Shown: one piece after another, positions 42,638 to 56,245 of the stretch
Layout of the letters: the number at the start of each line of letters is the position of its first letter
How positions within the stretch are numbered: position 1 is the stretch's first letter
NCBI GenBank assembly: GCA_050084515.1
Contig: CM114272.1
Span: 3,844,001 to 3,908,000, forward strand
Direction: 5' to 3'
DNA: 64,000 nt
Source of the DNA: Blasia pusilla
Lineage: Eukaryota > Marchantiophyta > Marchantiopsida > Blasiales
Program-made: the position numbers and the translations under genes
The notes under the pieces: generated by a model
Database searches by the model: none
Seen by the model: the letters and a program-made list of their open reading frames with translations, nothing else
Told to the model about the DNA's origin: nothing

Positions 42638-42760
42638 CAGCCGTGATGTGTAACCCAGACTCATGAGAGTCTGGGTTGCACATCACACGGCTGGATCGAT
42701 TTGAGACAGATGCTCATGAAATTATATACGCCATCATATGACCCATATAATGGCGTATAT
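42638..42760. repeat. Two successive hairpins
   Basis: 42638-42661 pairs with 42668-42693 (about 24 bp, one mismatch and a 2-bp bulge). ATATACGCCAT at 42724 pairs with ATGGCGTATAT at 42750. Their function is unknown. Confidence 0.85.
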
Positions 42761-45118
42761 GTACCTTGATCGACCTGGACACTGAGGTGGAATTGCGACA
42801 ACCAGCTGGCGATGAGACAGCACGACAATCAGCTTGCAATGAGACTAGTTCAGATCTGTGGCAAACGTGCTGCAAAACTCCGGAAATTTACCTGAGAGTT
42901 GCGAGCGAAAGAAAGAACCATTTGATCAGGATGAAAAGGGCACGTAATCTAGCTACGGCTATGGCTCTAACGCGGTGTCGATCGACATTCGGAACTCCAC
43001 ACCTAGGTGCCAGATTCCGCGCAGAATCAACTCTCCTGATAGCTACTGACCATGCTCCGCAGATAGCTTTATCTCGGCCGTAGGCGCCATGAAGAGATCC
43101 ACCGCATCCAGAATAGTTGAGGACTACCAGGTGCTTCAGCTCCACTCTTTGGAAATTGGTGTCGAGTACACCTGCAAGTAGCCAGTGAGCAATAATACTC
43201 AACATAGGGAACCCGTACGTTTGTCTGAATTCATTAAACCAATTTCAGTCTCCATAGAATCGACCGTACTCACCATCCCTGAAGGCTACATTAACATTTG
43301 AGAAGCTGCGCTCCACTTCGTCACAATCCCCTTTTACTTGAAAAAACTCGAGTATTATTCCACTTCTTGATCGGTGATGGAAGGAGCACGATTCGCAGTC
43401 TCCGTGTCATCGTGGAACTTCTCTAGCTCTGGCCCGATCCTATGCCGGTGGCGTATAATCAGAAAATCGCAAACCTGGTACATGGTGGCCGGGCTAGATC
43501 CTGATGGGATGCAAAGGTTGCGATCAATGCCCGCTCGACGGTTGAGAGACCTCATTAAGAATTCCTGGAAGACTTCACTAAATCCTGGTTCTGAAGGTCT
43601 CTGGAGCTCTAAACCAACATGAAAGAGAAGGAGGACTTATGTTCAGGAGAATGAGCGATTGGTCGTGAAACTTGGGTATACATTGTGGGGACGGTGTTAC
43701 GGAGTGATTGATTGCACGAAACAAGACTCATCACATATTGTGTTACAGACGCAACTTACCTAAAGATTCCAACAGTCTACAGAGTTACACCGTGGACCTA
43801 GAAAACACCCTGCACGCCTAGCTGGAAGTGCAGAAGACCCTGAAATACCTCCGCTTCCAATGCCATTCAAACGGATAATTGACCTTATGAACAACGGAGT
43901 TCCAGATTCCAATCTAGTCTACTGTAGAGCTTCTCAACCCAACTACAGCTAGATAAAAGGGTGAATGCAGACCCTCAAGTACTCACGATACCTATAACCT
44001 GTAGATGTTAGCACCTGCGAGTATCACTAGCTTTTCTTTCTTTTTTTGCCCTTTTTTTTCTTTTTTTCTTCAAAATAAATATAAACCTCAAATAGAGAAT
44101 TGTTAGCTAGTGGAATTGGAACAGACCCAAAAATACCTGAGATCGATTAATTCGAGCGTGGACAATTTCCTGTGAGGAGAGCGAACGGCAAGGTGGGCAA
44201 CAGACCCGGAAGACCCTGAGATTTCACTCAATTCCACTGTACGCCTTAAAAGGTGGTCTAAACACAAAACACTTTCGGTGGATCCAATGTCAACAGACCG
44301 GGATCACCTGAGGTTTCAATCCAACTCCGCACTCCTTCTTTAGCGATTGATGAGCGAGGCACGTGATTCTTCACAATTACATTCTATTCCTACGCTCCAC
44401 CCACAGCAGATGTTCAGGATCAATCTGGAACAGTCCGGGCAGCTCGCTGCAAGTAAAGCAATGACAGGCGTACCTTAGCTCACAGAATGCGCTCCTGAAC
44501 TACCCGAACCAAGCCCTGTCCAATTTCTCCACGAGTCCGACGAAAGAGGCCTTCGAATCCTTCGCATTTATGACGATGACTCGAAGGTGGGTCCGCAATT
44601 AAAATTGACGTATTCACTTATAGACCCATGTACGCGGTCCTCCGATCAAAACAAAAAAATCGACAATCACACCGCTGGGAAATGTAAGCATTTCCAACAT
44701 CCACATATACACGTTGTAGCCACGATGAGCCCTACCAACTAAATAGTGACATTCCTTGCGATGCATTCATGACTGACCGCAAACCGATTATGATGATACC
44801 CAGTTACCATCCCTGCTCGTTCATATTACCTTTAATCATAACTTTCGGTTCCTAAAAGTAGAATGACATTCCCTCCGATTTGACCGCATCGACACAAATA
44901 GAGGTTACAGCGCCAACGAGTTGCCTTGTATGCACGCTAACACGCTGTGCAGTGCGCCTGCGGCCTGGAATGAAGCCAAGCCCTCGACGATTCTTCGACC
45001 GTGTAATTAAGAGTCACCTACTCGCAAGGAGAATTAGTGTAGCGGAAGAAGTACGTTTGCAGCTTTGCAAGCCCGGACCAAAGAATCGTGCAGGAAAATC
45101 CACTCATCCCTAGGATGG
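42761..45118. other. Region without a recognised gene; recurring CAGACC...CCTGAG motif
   Basis: The composition is balanced and ORFs up to 105 codons show no motif. A block resembling CAGACCCGGAAGACCCTGAG followed by a TTTCA-TCAATTCC segment recurs near 43831, 44122, 44201 and 44293. A T/C-rich tract lies at 44030-44070. Confidence 0.4.
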
Positions 45119-45337
45119 AGAAAAAAAATAGAACCCTAAAGAAGGTGGCCTTCCCGGCTAACGACCAAAATCACAATAGTAGAAATAACACCTAGAACTA
45201 TGAATACTACCAAGTGGGCCTCTAGGATTGGCGTCTCCAACCCACCGTAGAACCCATTGCTTGCAATAAAATATGGCAATGGCTAAGGACAATTCATTTC
45301 TAGATGGAGATGATAGGCGCAATCCATAAGGAATGAG

Positions 45338-45880
45338 TCAAACCTCTCCCCCATCGCCCCCGTACATCTCAATGGCTAGGGGGATAAATCGATGTCCGTC
45401 ATAAAGTCGACTATAAATGTGGGTCTTCTTGACAGCCGCCGCCCCCGCCGCTCCTTGTAGCAATCTCCCTTGTGCTACCACTTGGGCTCGCACCGCCTCC
45501 CACGTAGGATCCGTCACTACAACATCCGCTACCACCACCTCAGACTCCCTCGTCGTGTAGAGATCGGCACGGATAAGGGAATCCCGCATGGAGTAGTGCC
45601 TCTCTCTTTGTACATGGAATCCACTCTCCCGAGCAATAGAGAACATAATATTCCGCATTGCATCGTGAGTGGCTATCCTCTCACCCCCAACTGGATACCG
45701 TGCCAAATGCACACCAAGTGGATCCAGACTCCGGCGACACTCGCAGTGTGTCGAACCAACCACCGTTGGTTGGGGCATGCCCAATCGGAACCTCATCGCT
45801 GTAGTGTAAGTGGTGCAATGCGGAAAGCCGGGATGAGGGGACGAGCCCCCACCCATGAGCCTGCCCCCTTTCCGGAGCAA
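45338..45880 (-). pseudogene. LINE C-terminal Cys/His and nuclease-like domain, copy E
   Basis: CECRRSLDPLGVHLARYPVG and ERIATHDAMRNI are the C..C..H..H-type segment (one Cys lost) usual after the thumb. SLIRADLYTTRE, VVVADVVVTDPT, KKTHIYSRLYDGHRFIPLAI and EMYG follow, a spacing of acidic and Lys residues reminiscent of PD-(D/E)XK nucleases. The nuclease assignment is inference. It is joined to the RT by a frameshift near 45880. Confidence 0.65.
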
Positions 45881-46098
45881 GAGCGAATATGGGCCCGAAC
45901 CTCCATGGGGATATTCCCGTTCGACATAGTAGCTCTAAACAATGCATTAAAGTGGGCTTCCATCAAAGAAGATTGGAGTTCAGACTGTCCGGAGGTAACT
46001 AGGGAAGAGAAAGCGGGAAGAACTGCTCTAGCCTCAACAAGAAGGGAGTCTCTACAAGCTGTGAGTGAAGACTGAAGTGGGAAAAGACCATCCTCAAC

Positions 46099-47760
46099 CT
46101 AGGAAACGTACTGTAAAAGTAGCGGTCTATCCCTAACCAAAAATTGGGAGCAACGAAGGGGTGCTACAGTTGCCCAACTCCCTAAAAAGGCTGAAGACGC
46201 CACTAACTCAGTCGCTGTGAGCCCTACTCCACCAAAAGCAATCGGCCAAGAAGCTTGTCTACGAGCTAACTCCCCCGCGGAGCACTCTAATGAGCCGGGT
46301 CCTAGAAGATCCCCAAACGCCTGCATAATCTTTCTATCAAAGGATCTATACAAGGAAGAAATATGGCTAGTCGCCCACACGGTTCTACACAGATAACCAG
46401 GTCTACGGGCAAAACATGACGAGAGGATTCCATAAGCTACTTGAGGGTCACCAATCCTCGTGAGATCGTCCACATGAAGAAGATCCTCGGTAAGAGCCGC
46501 CACCACAAAACTCGATACAAAGTCCTGGCTCCCGAGTGGGACTCCCAAGACGCGAAGCCCTCCAGCAGATGTCAAAAAATCGTCGAGTAAATGAATATCC
46601 ACTGACAAGCCTAATGAAGACCAAGCCTTGCACTTTCCCACCTTCACCACGAGGCCGACGTGTTCCAACTATGCTGAAAAGTGCTGAAATGCAAGAACAA
46701 CCAAGTCTCCAAGGCCGAGAATGTGAATATCATCTACCAACAAAGGGAAAATGCAACCCGGGAAAGCCTCCACCGTAGAAAGAACCGCTCGATAATGAGC
46801 CAAAGCAAACAATGCACCACCCAATGGATCACCCTGACGCGTCCCGGTAGCAGACCCCAAGACCGTGACCTCCTCCTCAAACCTACTGTGGTGAAAATAG
46901 AGAGCCGAGGGGGCCCCATAAAAAGCACGCACGAAGGGAATCAGGCTCGCTATGGGACCCCCTGTATCTCTCAGCTCCGTGAAGATAGCTGCCCGAGACA
47001 CTGAGTTAAAGGCGTTCTCCACATCAACTTGGAGAACCACCCACTCGGGATGTATATCTAAACAAGCCCTCAAACCTAAGGCTACAGCCTCACAACCGGC
47101 TGGCGTGGCCACTCCGAATTGGTGCAGACTCCGATGTGACTGGAAAGCCTCACGGAACTGCAAAGCGATAGTGCGACTCACCAACCGCAAGAGCACCTCC
47201 CCCATGGCAATCGGACGCATCCCTCCACCCTCCTTCGATAACGCCAAAAGTCGCCCCGCCCCCAATACCTGGGCTACTGCTGTTGGCATTCTCCCCTGAG
47301 CTAGGTGAGAGGCAACCTGAAGCAACTCGGAAAAGCCACTAGCAGAGCTCTTGGAGGGAAAGCAATCATGAAGGTGTTCGTACATCATACTAGACAATCC
47401 TCCAGCTACTATCCTAGGGGGACGCCCGAGTGCCCGTGCAAAGAGGGACGGGTCTAGGCATAAGGTTGTGTTAGGATGGAAGTCAGGTACAAATGCTGGG
47501 ATGTCAACCACTGGACGAGGGTGTAGCCTCCGGAGGGCGTTGATGGTAATAGTGGAAGGAGGAGCCATATCCATGGGGCGGAGCGCACAAGCCGCTCGCG
47601 AGTACTCCCTGGCTCGCCCAAGTCTCCTACATCGTCGCAATATGGCAGCTACAAGATCGTCTGCTGGGAAACTACGTGGAGTGCTACCTCTGGCATATGC
47701 CACGAACTCGCTCTGCAGAGACTCCCAATCACCTCCTCGGAAGCGCCGCAATCGGGCCAC
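46099..47760 (-). pseudogene. LINE reverse transcriptase, copy E
   Basis: One frame runs from 47760 to 46099 (about 550 codons) with a single in-frame stop at 46669-46671. RT motifs in order are MRPIAMGEVLLRLVSRTIAL, VVLQVDVENAFNSVSRAAIF (motif A), GSATGTRQGDPLGGALFALA (motif B) and FPLLVDDIHILG (motif C, 46729-46734 for the DD). Leu-Val-Asp-Asp replaces the usual F/Y-A-D-D. Thumb-like sequence with VVKVGKCKAWS and IGDPQVAYGIL follows. RT and nuclease would copy the LINE RNA at a nicked target site. The rest of the protein is at 45338-45880 in another frame. Confidence 0.85.
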
Positions 47761-47880
47761 AACCTCTCTATGGCCATCCTTTCCTCCTCGGGTATAGCGA
47801 AGACACCATCATGGAAGGAGAAGTAGTAGATACCACGAGAGCTCTACGCGAGGGGCCGATGCGGGTCGAGGCATGAACAC

Positions 47881-49149
47881 CTCTCACCAAGAAGAGAACA
47901 TGACCCCCTGCGTCAAACTCAAGAGACAAACCCTGCCAAAATCCGCCCCACTACTCCCATTCGAACTAGCCCTAATGGTAACCGACTCTCTTCTCGTCCA
48001 CGGAAATCCTCTCCCTAGTATGAACTCTCATCTACCATCTTCACCTATGACATATGGCCCAACCCCTTCCCCAAATAATGTAGAGATAGTATGGAGGTAC
48101 TAGTGATATGGAAAAAGAAAAGATGGAAAAAATAGATGGGAATAGAGTGGGATAAGGGAGAAACACATGGGTCAAATGTGGACAAGGAACGTGTGTGGCT
48201 ACAGAATAAGGACATAGAGAAAAAAAAATGGGATGGTGTGAAATAAAAACATGAGTTGTCTTGGAAACATTCAAAGCATTACAACAAAACGAGACAACAA
48301 AGAGGACCCTAATACCTACATGAGAAACCCTAAAACAACAAAAATCTACAAAACAAAATAAAATGAAAAATACTTCACTAGAAGATTGACGCTACGGATC
48401 AAAATGTAGAGGAAGTCGGTATCTCCGTTTTGATATAACACTCGACCCCCCTCCATCCTCCATCCCACCATCAGTCTCCTTCCCATCCCCGCCGTCATCC
48501 CGTGGAGCTCTGCCGCGCCCTCCCGTAGAGCTATGGAGTTCCGCTCTCTTCGGAAACAAGCCTATTTAAGACACGAGCAATTAAAATTGTACGAAAATAA
48601 TTTATTGTGTAGGCATTCTTGACTTTCACTCGTTGTCTTAAATGAACTAGTCAACTTCTATGTAAACTATGTTGGGAGAGATGTTAACTACAGTTTAAGA
48701 TCATTGAAACTATGTTAGTAGAGAAATTAACTACAGTTTAGGTTCCTTTGCCACCGTTTCCAGGTTTTCACGACTTTCGCTACACTGTGCTCATTCATTC
48801 TCTTCTTGTACAATTCATTTGATCATGAAGAGAAATCTCAAAACTATAAATTAGGGCCCGGCCTTTCTCCTTAATCCTTCATTAAATAAGGAATCTTCCA
48901 TACCTTTCATTAAAGTCTTAATACTAAAAATAATAATAAATTATATTTTTAAAGTTAATGTTAAAAATGACTTCCCAAAAAAAGTTATTAAAAAAATATC
49001 CTTATATTTGGGGTCGTAATAAAAATATTTTCAAACAAGCCAAACGTCAAAAGAAATTCCAAAATTTACACAACCATAAATATGAGACAAATTTAACATG
49101 AATATTAGTGTCATCAAATGTGAATATGACTAGATGAGTGACTACAACA
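47881..49149. other. LINE leader, then gene-free DNA
   Basis: 47.88-48.1 kb may be the 5' end of LINE copy E. The rest has no feature beyond a short repeat (ACTATGTT-G-GAGA with TTAACTACAGTTTA, near 48666 and 48710) and increasing A+T content. Confidence 0.4.
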
Positions 49150-50390
49150 ACTTTGGCTTTGCTCATTATATTGTCATATATATATTGAAAAAAATATATA
49201 ATGAGAACAAAGGGAGGAAACGCACATTGTTTACAAAAGTATGAAAAGAAAGATGTAAGCGTCCAAAAACTTCCATCCGAAAAGAAATAAATTCATAAGT
49301 TGCATGTCTCACCACAAAACTTGAATATTTAATTCCTATTGCTCCATTGGCCGCAAAACCTTTAGTATATGTACTCTGACACACCAAGTCACATTGTTAA
49401 AATATCATGGATTAATAACCACCAAAAAATCCAACAAACAAGAGCCACATTTGGTCCTACCAAGATAAACACTTCTATGTGCAAATTCTTGGAAATAAGC
49501 TCTTGAAATTGATCAAGTCCAAGGTTGCACCCAAAAAGACTTCTTCATGCATGGGACGGATATATCTGGAAAACTCCGGAAATTCCAAAGGAGTCCTCCT
49601 TCCCTACTTTTTTGGTGTCCGTGTGGGCTTGGAATCTAGGAACAAGGGTGGGCTTGGAATAAGGGAGTGGGACAATGACCAAACGGATATGGGGGCAAGA
49701 ATACGAGTAGCAAGAATCGACGACAAATTTTTAGAGTGTGACTCGGGTGCATATAATCTAGCCGGGGTTTACATTATGGGAGAGACTCTCCGTGATGCTA
49801 GTTACGAGAACCCGCGCCCACATAAATGTGTTCGTCTTAGGAATAGACATAAGTTTGCAGACACAGACTTTGTCTGTGTGAAAATTTCATCAAGCCCTTT
49901 TCTAATCAATTGAAAAGGGGTAGAATTTCCTATGTAGCAAGTGGAAGAAAAAGATAGGAAAGTTTCAAATATTTAAAAATAGCTCTCAAATTTCTTTGAA
50001 AATTTTATTAAATATTTTTGGATAATAGATCCCTCTTTTCAACACAGGCTCCATGATCCATCAAGATAAATGCATCTCCTTGGAGAAACCTTAAATTCAT
50101 AACCACAAAAATCAAATCCCAACTCCCAAAAAAATTGTTGGTTCATTTGTAACTTTGGAGAAAAGCTCCACACCTCCAAAAGAAATAGGCAAAATATTGT
50201 GTCTGATACAGCCAAGACACCAAGAAGCTGACAAAATGTTATTCTAACTGTCATTAACAAAAGTACCAAGAGAGGCCAACCAATGTAAGTACTATGAAAT
50301 GAGAGGAGAAATGTGAAGGTAGGAAGGATGCTAGAAAGAACATTAGGAGACAATCCCATGGACCACTTGGCACTTGGGGATTCCATGGAT
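49150..50390 (-). mobile_element. LINE 3' part, copy F
   Basis: 50386-50039 ends with FKVSPRRCIYLDGSW, matching the thumb of copy D. 49387-49166 reads LVCQSTYTKGFAA-like sequence and FISFRMEVFGRLHLSFHTF, matching its C-terminal domain. The spacing between them (about 650 bp) fits copy D. Frames between are broken. It is the same subfamily as A and D. Confidence 0.75.
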
Positions 50391-53300
50391 GAGGTAAGAA
50401 ATAAAACTATTTTATATCTTTCAAAAGGATCTCATCCAAGAACTTGGATACTTATGTGAGAATAAAACCCTAACATAAGTGAAAAAAAAATCCAAAGTTT
50501 AGGTTTGAGAAAATGGAAAAAAATAAATCTAAGATTGGAATAAGTCCTAGCCAAACACTTAATCATCTTCCATGATCTCTCTTCCTCCTCTTCCTTGCCC
50601 TGATAGTATTATATATTATAATATTATTAGAATTACGATTTTTATGATATTAATAAATTATAAAACATGATAAACCAAAAATAATACAAGAAAAAAATCA
50701 TATAATGATAATATATGAGATTTATCATAAGAAAAATTAGAGACATACGAGAAAAAGAAATGGTTTAAAATTTTAATTTTTATTGAATAAGATTCATGGG
50801 AAAGAATTTTTCTAGATAAAAAAGGGAGATCTTACATATTCCTAACCAACTATGAGAATTTAGTTACGAATATTTAAACTTGTTCATGGATACACATCAA
50901 ACCTTACAACCTATGAATGCTCATGTTTGTCATTACTTCATCCTATTTATAGAAGATCATAAAGATGATTCATTTACAGCGGATTGGATAAAGTATGGAT
51001 TGTCCCTGTGAAAAAAAAAATTAAGACTTGACAAAAATGGCCATTAAGTATCATGAGTTCTACCCGAGGTTCAAAAAAATATTTAGTATGGAATTTTAGG
51101 AAAATTTTTACCCAAAAAATGGAATATTTAGATTCTTGACTCCTACGTAGGTAAAAATTTACTGCCATGTAAATTATGGGATATCCAACAGAAAATTCAA
51201 AATTGAATATTCGAGAAGTTTTTCAAAAACAAATATCAAATATTTAGCTCATAAAAAACCTTTACAGATCACTCTCATAATATCTTGTAAAGCACAATTC
51301 ATTGCCTTAAATATATGAGGATGAATCATGATGCCTCATCATACACAAGAAGCCTTTTGGATTAAGTATCTTGCATCATTATTGATAGATAAATAAAAGA
51401 ATCACATACGCAAGTAATTGACTTGGAGGTTGTAATGTTTAGAGATATGAATATATTTTAATTGAAATAAAATAATATAAATGTAGGAAATGCTTACTTA
51501 TAAGTAGAACTCCCATGAAAATTGATTAGAACCTTGAAGCATGAACGTGGCATATTCTCTCTCTCTATCAATATAGTACCTATTCTAGATGATGCAATAA
51601 CCAAAGTTATACCTTTGCAGTTCACACTTTTGTAAGGAGAAGATATTATAAGAGTATTTTTTTCTTTCCATCTAGATTGTTGACAAAACGTTCTTTTTCA
51701 AATGTTAGAGCATTCAACTGGATATGATGGAGTTTATTGTGTATAGCATCCCTAATACCACAATGTCTTTCATTCGAACTTGTTTCTTTCACTTTTTTTC
51801 TTTCATATAATTTCTTTGTATTGTATAATAGCTCTTCCTCCTCTAAAATTCAATATGAATGTGAATGAAGACTTTGGAGGTTAGTTTGGGGCATATCTAG
51901 AAAAAACCTCTAACCTTGATTTTAAAAGTAATAATGCATTCCTAAAATATAATAAAAATTATAGAAGCATCAAAGGAAGATTAGGCATTCTTATTTTGTA
52001 TATTGGAATAGTGAAAAAAAATTAGAAATTATGTTTTTGCAACGGAAGAGTGAAGATTAATTCAATTATTCTCTAATATTTTCTCTTTTTACAATAGAAA
52101 CATTGCAAAGAAAGAAAATAAATTTTAAGAAGTAGAAGAAGGATTAACTTACATTAATCATATAAAATATCTTTTATGAGTGTAAACCAAATTTTGCTTC
52201 ATAATTCATTAGATTGAGCATGTGTGTTATAAGCTAAAATATTTACCAAGAGAGAATAAGTAGAATCTAATCAAAGAAGATAGAGTGGAAAAATTCAACT
52301 AAATAGAGTAGAAAAACATTATTTAGTGTTTACTTGGATAAGTAAGGGATAAGCTACTAGTAAAATAACTATAATGCTTTCTTCTTTCTTTCCTATGGAT
52401 CAAGCTATGATTACTCCAAATATAATATGAAGGAAATCAATATATGAATAATTATTCTCTAGTATTGGAGTCAAATTCATTAGTTCTAAAAATTTTGTTA
52501 GAGTAGTCTCTCTATTGTTTTGCATAACATCTTCAAGCGCATCAACATTATTGAATTAAACTATGTGTTGCTCTCGAAGCCTCATTCTTTGTCCTTATCT
52601 CCTCAATAATACCACCATCAAGTTGAACTCAATCTTTCCTCCTTGATGGATTCATGTGATAATTTTTTATCTCTTCTCTCCATATTACTTTGTCTTCTTG
52701 GATGTTGTAGTATTCTATAGCCTAGGAATCTTCTAAATAATATTCTAGGATGCCAACTTGTTTCATCAGAGAAAAATGACAAACAAAGTTTAGTGGTTTA
52801 TATGCCTCCTTTAGATCCGGTATACACCTTACTTATCTTCTATGTAGTCATACAATATTATCATAACGCTCAATGTATTCACTCCCATCACTTCGTAAAA
52901 TAATATGGAGTCTTCTCCAATTTTTTAAACTCTATAGTGCTTCTCATATGCTTTACATCGAGACTTCTCTTACTTGTCTTTAGGATGTTCTTCATAGGAT
53001 CATATTCAAGTCATTTACCTCACTTTCCATATGAAGAAAAATCTCCACATAGGGATTATATTCCTATAATATAATCAGATTTTCTAGCCCTTTCAAAATC
53101 TTAAAATAAAAATCAGAACATTGAGTAATAACTCCTTCTGAATTCTCTAATTTAACTATGATATTGTGAATGAAGAGTTGAGAAAATTGGAGATAAATCC
53201 CTATATCAATATGTAAGGATCCAATAAAATGATAGATCCCACCTTAAACCCTAAAGTTTCCAATGCCACCAACTTGCTCATTCATATAAGCTCTAATAGA

Positions 53301-53640
53301 TGGTAGTTGAAGTAGAGAATTAGAAGCTCAAGTATGAGTAAGAAAATGAAGACTTTTAGGACTAACATTTGAAATCAATAATTTCAAGAATAGAAGAGAA
53401 AAATTGAAGAGGGGGAATTTTATTTTCTTGTGGTCACAACACAAATGAAATGGTGAGTCCGAAAACTTTGTACTTTTCACCAATTCATATTTCCAATTTA
53501 AAGTACGGCATGACAAACGTGTTTCTATCATATCACCTACTATTATGACGATATGTCTTTAACAGTACAAACTCCTTTGTAACTTTAACTTTCTTGCATC
53601 AATTTCTTGGAAGTTCTGACTCCTTGAAAGATTGAGTATT
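50391..53640. other. AT-rich, gene-poor DNA
   Basis: Poly-A/T runs and stops occur in all frames, and I see no domain. Slightly less AT-rich stretches (52.5-53.3 kb) may be very old transposon remains. Confidence 0.5.
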
Positions 53641-56196
53641 TTTTTTAGTACTCGTGTAACTCAATCAATATTTGGAAAAGGGAGAATTTCTAGTAGCATT
53701 GTCGATGATTTTATCTATAGGTATGAATCGTTCATCTTGAATAGGGGCAATGGTAGGTAACTCAAATTTTGATGGAATAATACTAGTTGGCCCAATTATA
53801 GAATAATTCTTAAAGACTTCATTAAGCGTGATGTTGGGTAAATTCACCTCTTGACAGTACATATGTGGAACCTCTAGCACTTGAAGATTTTCTTTCTTCT
53901 TTTGTACTCTCAATGATAGACATTACTACATTTGACTCAACTTTGCAAGTGCACAGAACCACACCGCATGTGCTCCACAAAATATGGTTGTGCACCGCAG
54001 CACAACCATATTGCAATCACAAGCTCAACATTGTTACAATCATAAGACACTTGCATGATTGCGATCTCGAGCCACACTTAACAACTATCCCACCCCTATG
54101 AAGTGGTATTTTATTACATTGGCAACAAAGTCGTATGTACTCCCAATTAGCCGCACAATAGTTGTCAAGTACTAAGAAAATAGCCGTAAATTTGTGACTA
54201 TCACTTGCATAGTAGCCGTAAAGTAGTCGTAAAGAAACCGAAAAAAATATTCTTTTGTAGTATAACTTTTTGGCAAGTATAATTCATATCCCATATTTGA
54301 TTGCAACATCTCCAAAAATCCATTTCTATACAAAATATTTCCAAAATTTATAGTAATCTATAGCGGAAATATTCTTACTATATACGTCAAGGTCGTGCAC
54401 CTAACGTACCACCTCCACAAGACTCTATTGGACTAGTAGAAGGTCCATCATGATTAGAAGGCCGTACGGGTACCGTTGGATCATATGGCTATCTATGAGT
54501 ACGATCCCTACTAACTAGCTTAGATATACCCGTCTGTTGACTGCTATGGATAGGCCTCCAAATCCACTAAGCTTGTTGCATGAGGATGAAATCCTTGCCA
54601 TACGTGCAACCAGTTGGTTTATGAGGTGCCTCTCAAGAATCTCGTCCTCACCCGACCCATCAACATAACGAATATCTAACTAAATTAATATAGTCCCACT
54701 AACTTGCATTAGTATTCTAAAATTCTAATATGAAAACACCTTAAACATGGAGACCCTTTATAAGTTAGGAACTAACCAACGCTCCAAGAATATCCTAAAT
54801 GACTAAGATGTCCCCTTGCATCCTCCAACCCCATCAAATATTCTCCATGGCCTTGACAATGGGATACTTGCCATAATTCATGAGCTCAAAGCTACATAGT
54901 TAGTTAAACATTCTAAAATGTCACTAACTCATACATTCTAGGAATGCCAATCATCTTGTCTATGGCTCCAAAAAATATATCCCCCTCTAGTGGGTTCCCA
55001 AAACCACTCCCGAAAGAGTTTCCCCTACCCCCACCCCCCCTTTTGTCCATTGAAAGAAACAAAAGAAAAAATTGTGAAACGACAAGGGCTTTATTGGGAC
55101 AAGTCTGCCATTTTTGGTTTGCGATTGTGATTTTTGCCTATCTTTCAGCTTCTTTGCAAGTGTCACCACCATTTTTCGTGGAGTTATCTTGCAAATATTG
55201 GGAGTTGTAAGATAGTCCCATAGGTAGTTGCACTCTCCCATTACCTTGCAACTAACATTTATAAGGTAGCTTATGGTTTTTTTGCATCTGTAGGGACTCG
55301 GAAGCAGCGTGAAACTATGAGAAGTTGCAATCAAGACCACAATCACAATTGCAACATTAGTCACAAGACAGTTGCACAATTTGCACTTGCAAATCACAGT
55401 CGTTAGACATTCACAAAGCAACCCAAAATTTGAAACTTTGAATCACTAGTCACTTGCAAGAAATCAAAAATCCCTTGTAGTGAGATTCCCTTCTTATCAA
55501 CATATACTACAATCTTATCAACACAAATGACGCCTTTTTGTTTTTGGGCTTTTTCCTCATGGTGTTGAACCTTATGAAAATCATGTTTATCTACAAGATT
55601 TGATGAAACAGGAAATCTAGAACAAAATGAGAATTTTAGAGTGAAATAAATTTGAAGATACACAATACGAAAAATTTGACATGTTGAATAAATGGAATGA
55701 ATTTTTTTCTAGAAATGATTCAATGAATGGGATATTTTTTATTTTCCATTTGGCGCACTAATTCTCCATACAACAAACACGATTTATGTTCGATACTTCC
55801 ATATGTAAGAATTTTCAGACCCTATGTAGGATTGGATGGAACAAGAAGTCTGCATAACTTACCAAAAAAATGTGGGTTTAAGTTATGGAGGAAAATGTCC
55901 CAAAGGGTGTATGTCCACTTAATTAAATATGTGATATAAGTGAAATATAAAAATTGATCTTAATAGAACTATTTTTTTTTGAAAAGGATAAATAATGAAA
56001 ATTTTAATAACTATGAATAAAACCATTAAAAAATTAGCAATAATAAATTCCACCACCATCTCCCTTGTTCCCCTTCTCCAACCCTCCAAATACATACGTA
56101 ATCCCATAAACCCAACCTTTACCCTCAATTGAGCCCTAACTTTAGTTCAAACTAGGCCACTGCCTACCTAGAATCTACCCAATATGTTCATCTAGC
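53641..56196. other. AT-rich DNA with small unrecognised ORFs
   Basis: A minus-strand ORF at 53913-53665 (IIGPTSIIPSKFELPTIAPI) has no domain I know. GCAATCACAA/TTGCAA-type words recur at 53990-54060 and 55310-55440. A C-rich run lies near 55025-55040. No gene is supported. Confidence 0.4.
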
Positions 56197-56245
56197 TCAA
56201 TCTATTACCTTTGATCTATTACCCGAATCAAAGGTAATAGATTGA
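56197..56245. repeat. Perfect 19-bp hairpin
   Basis: 56197-56215 and 56227-56245 are exact reverse complements around an 11-base loop. Partial copies of the word CTATTAC flank it. Confidence 0.85.

Larger units (their letters stand above)
45200..47880 (-). mobile_element. LINE, copy E, most complete copy
   Basis: The minus strand carries N-terminal, RT, thumb, Cys/His and C-terminal domains in order. It is the reference for the second subfamily (copies B and C). The 5' end is somewhere near 47880-48100. No poly(A) or target duplication is evident at 45.12-45.2 kb, so the exact 3' end is uncertain. Confidence 0.85.

Noticed and set aside
42888-43205. Overlapping 105-codon ORFs on both strands
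   Set aside because: Both strands are open over the same stretch and neither has a motif; likely chance in balanced-composition DNA.
46681-47299. Plus-strand ORFs of about 110 codons
   Set aside because: They are shadows of the LINE reverse transcriptase on the minus strand.
49479-49913. 144-codon plus-strand ORF
   Set aside because: It overlaps antisense LINE copy F between its thumb and C-terminal blocks and has no known domain.
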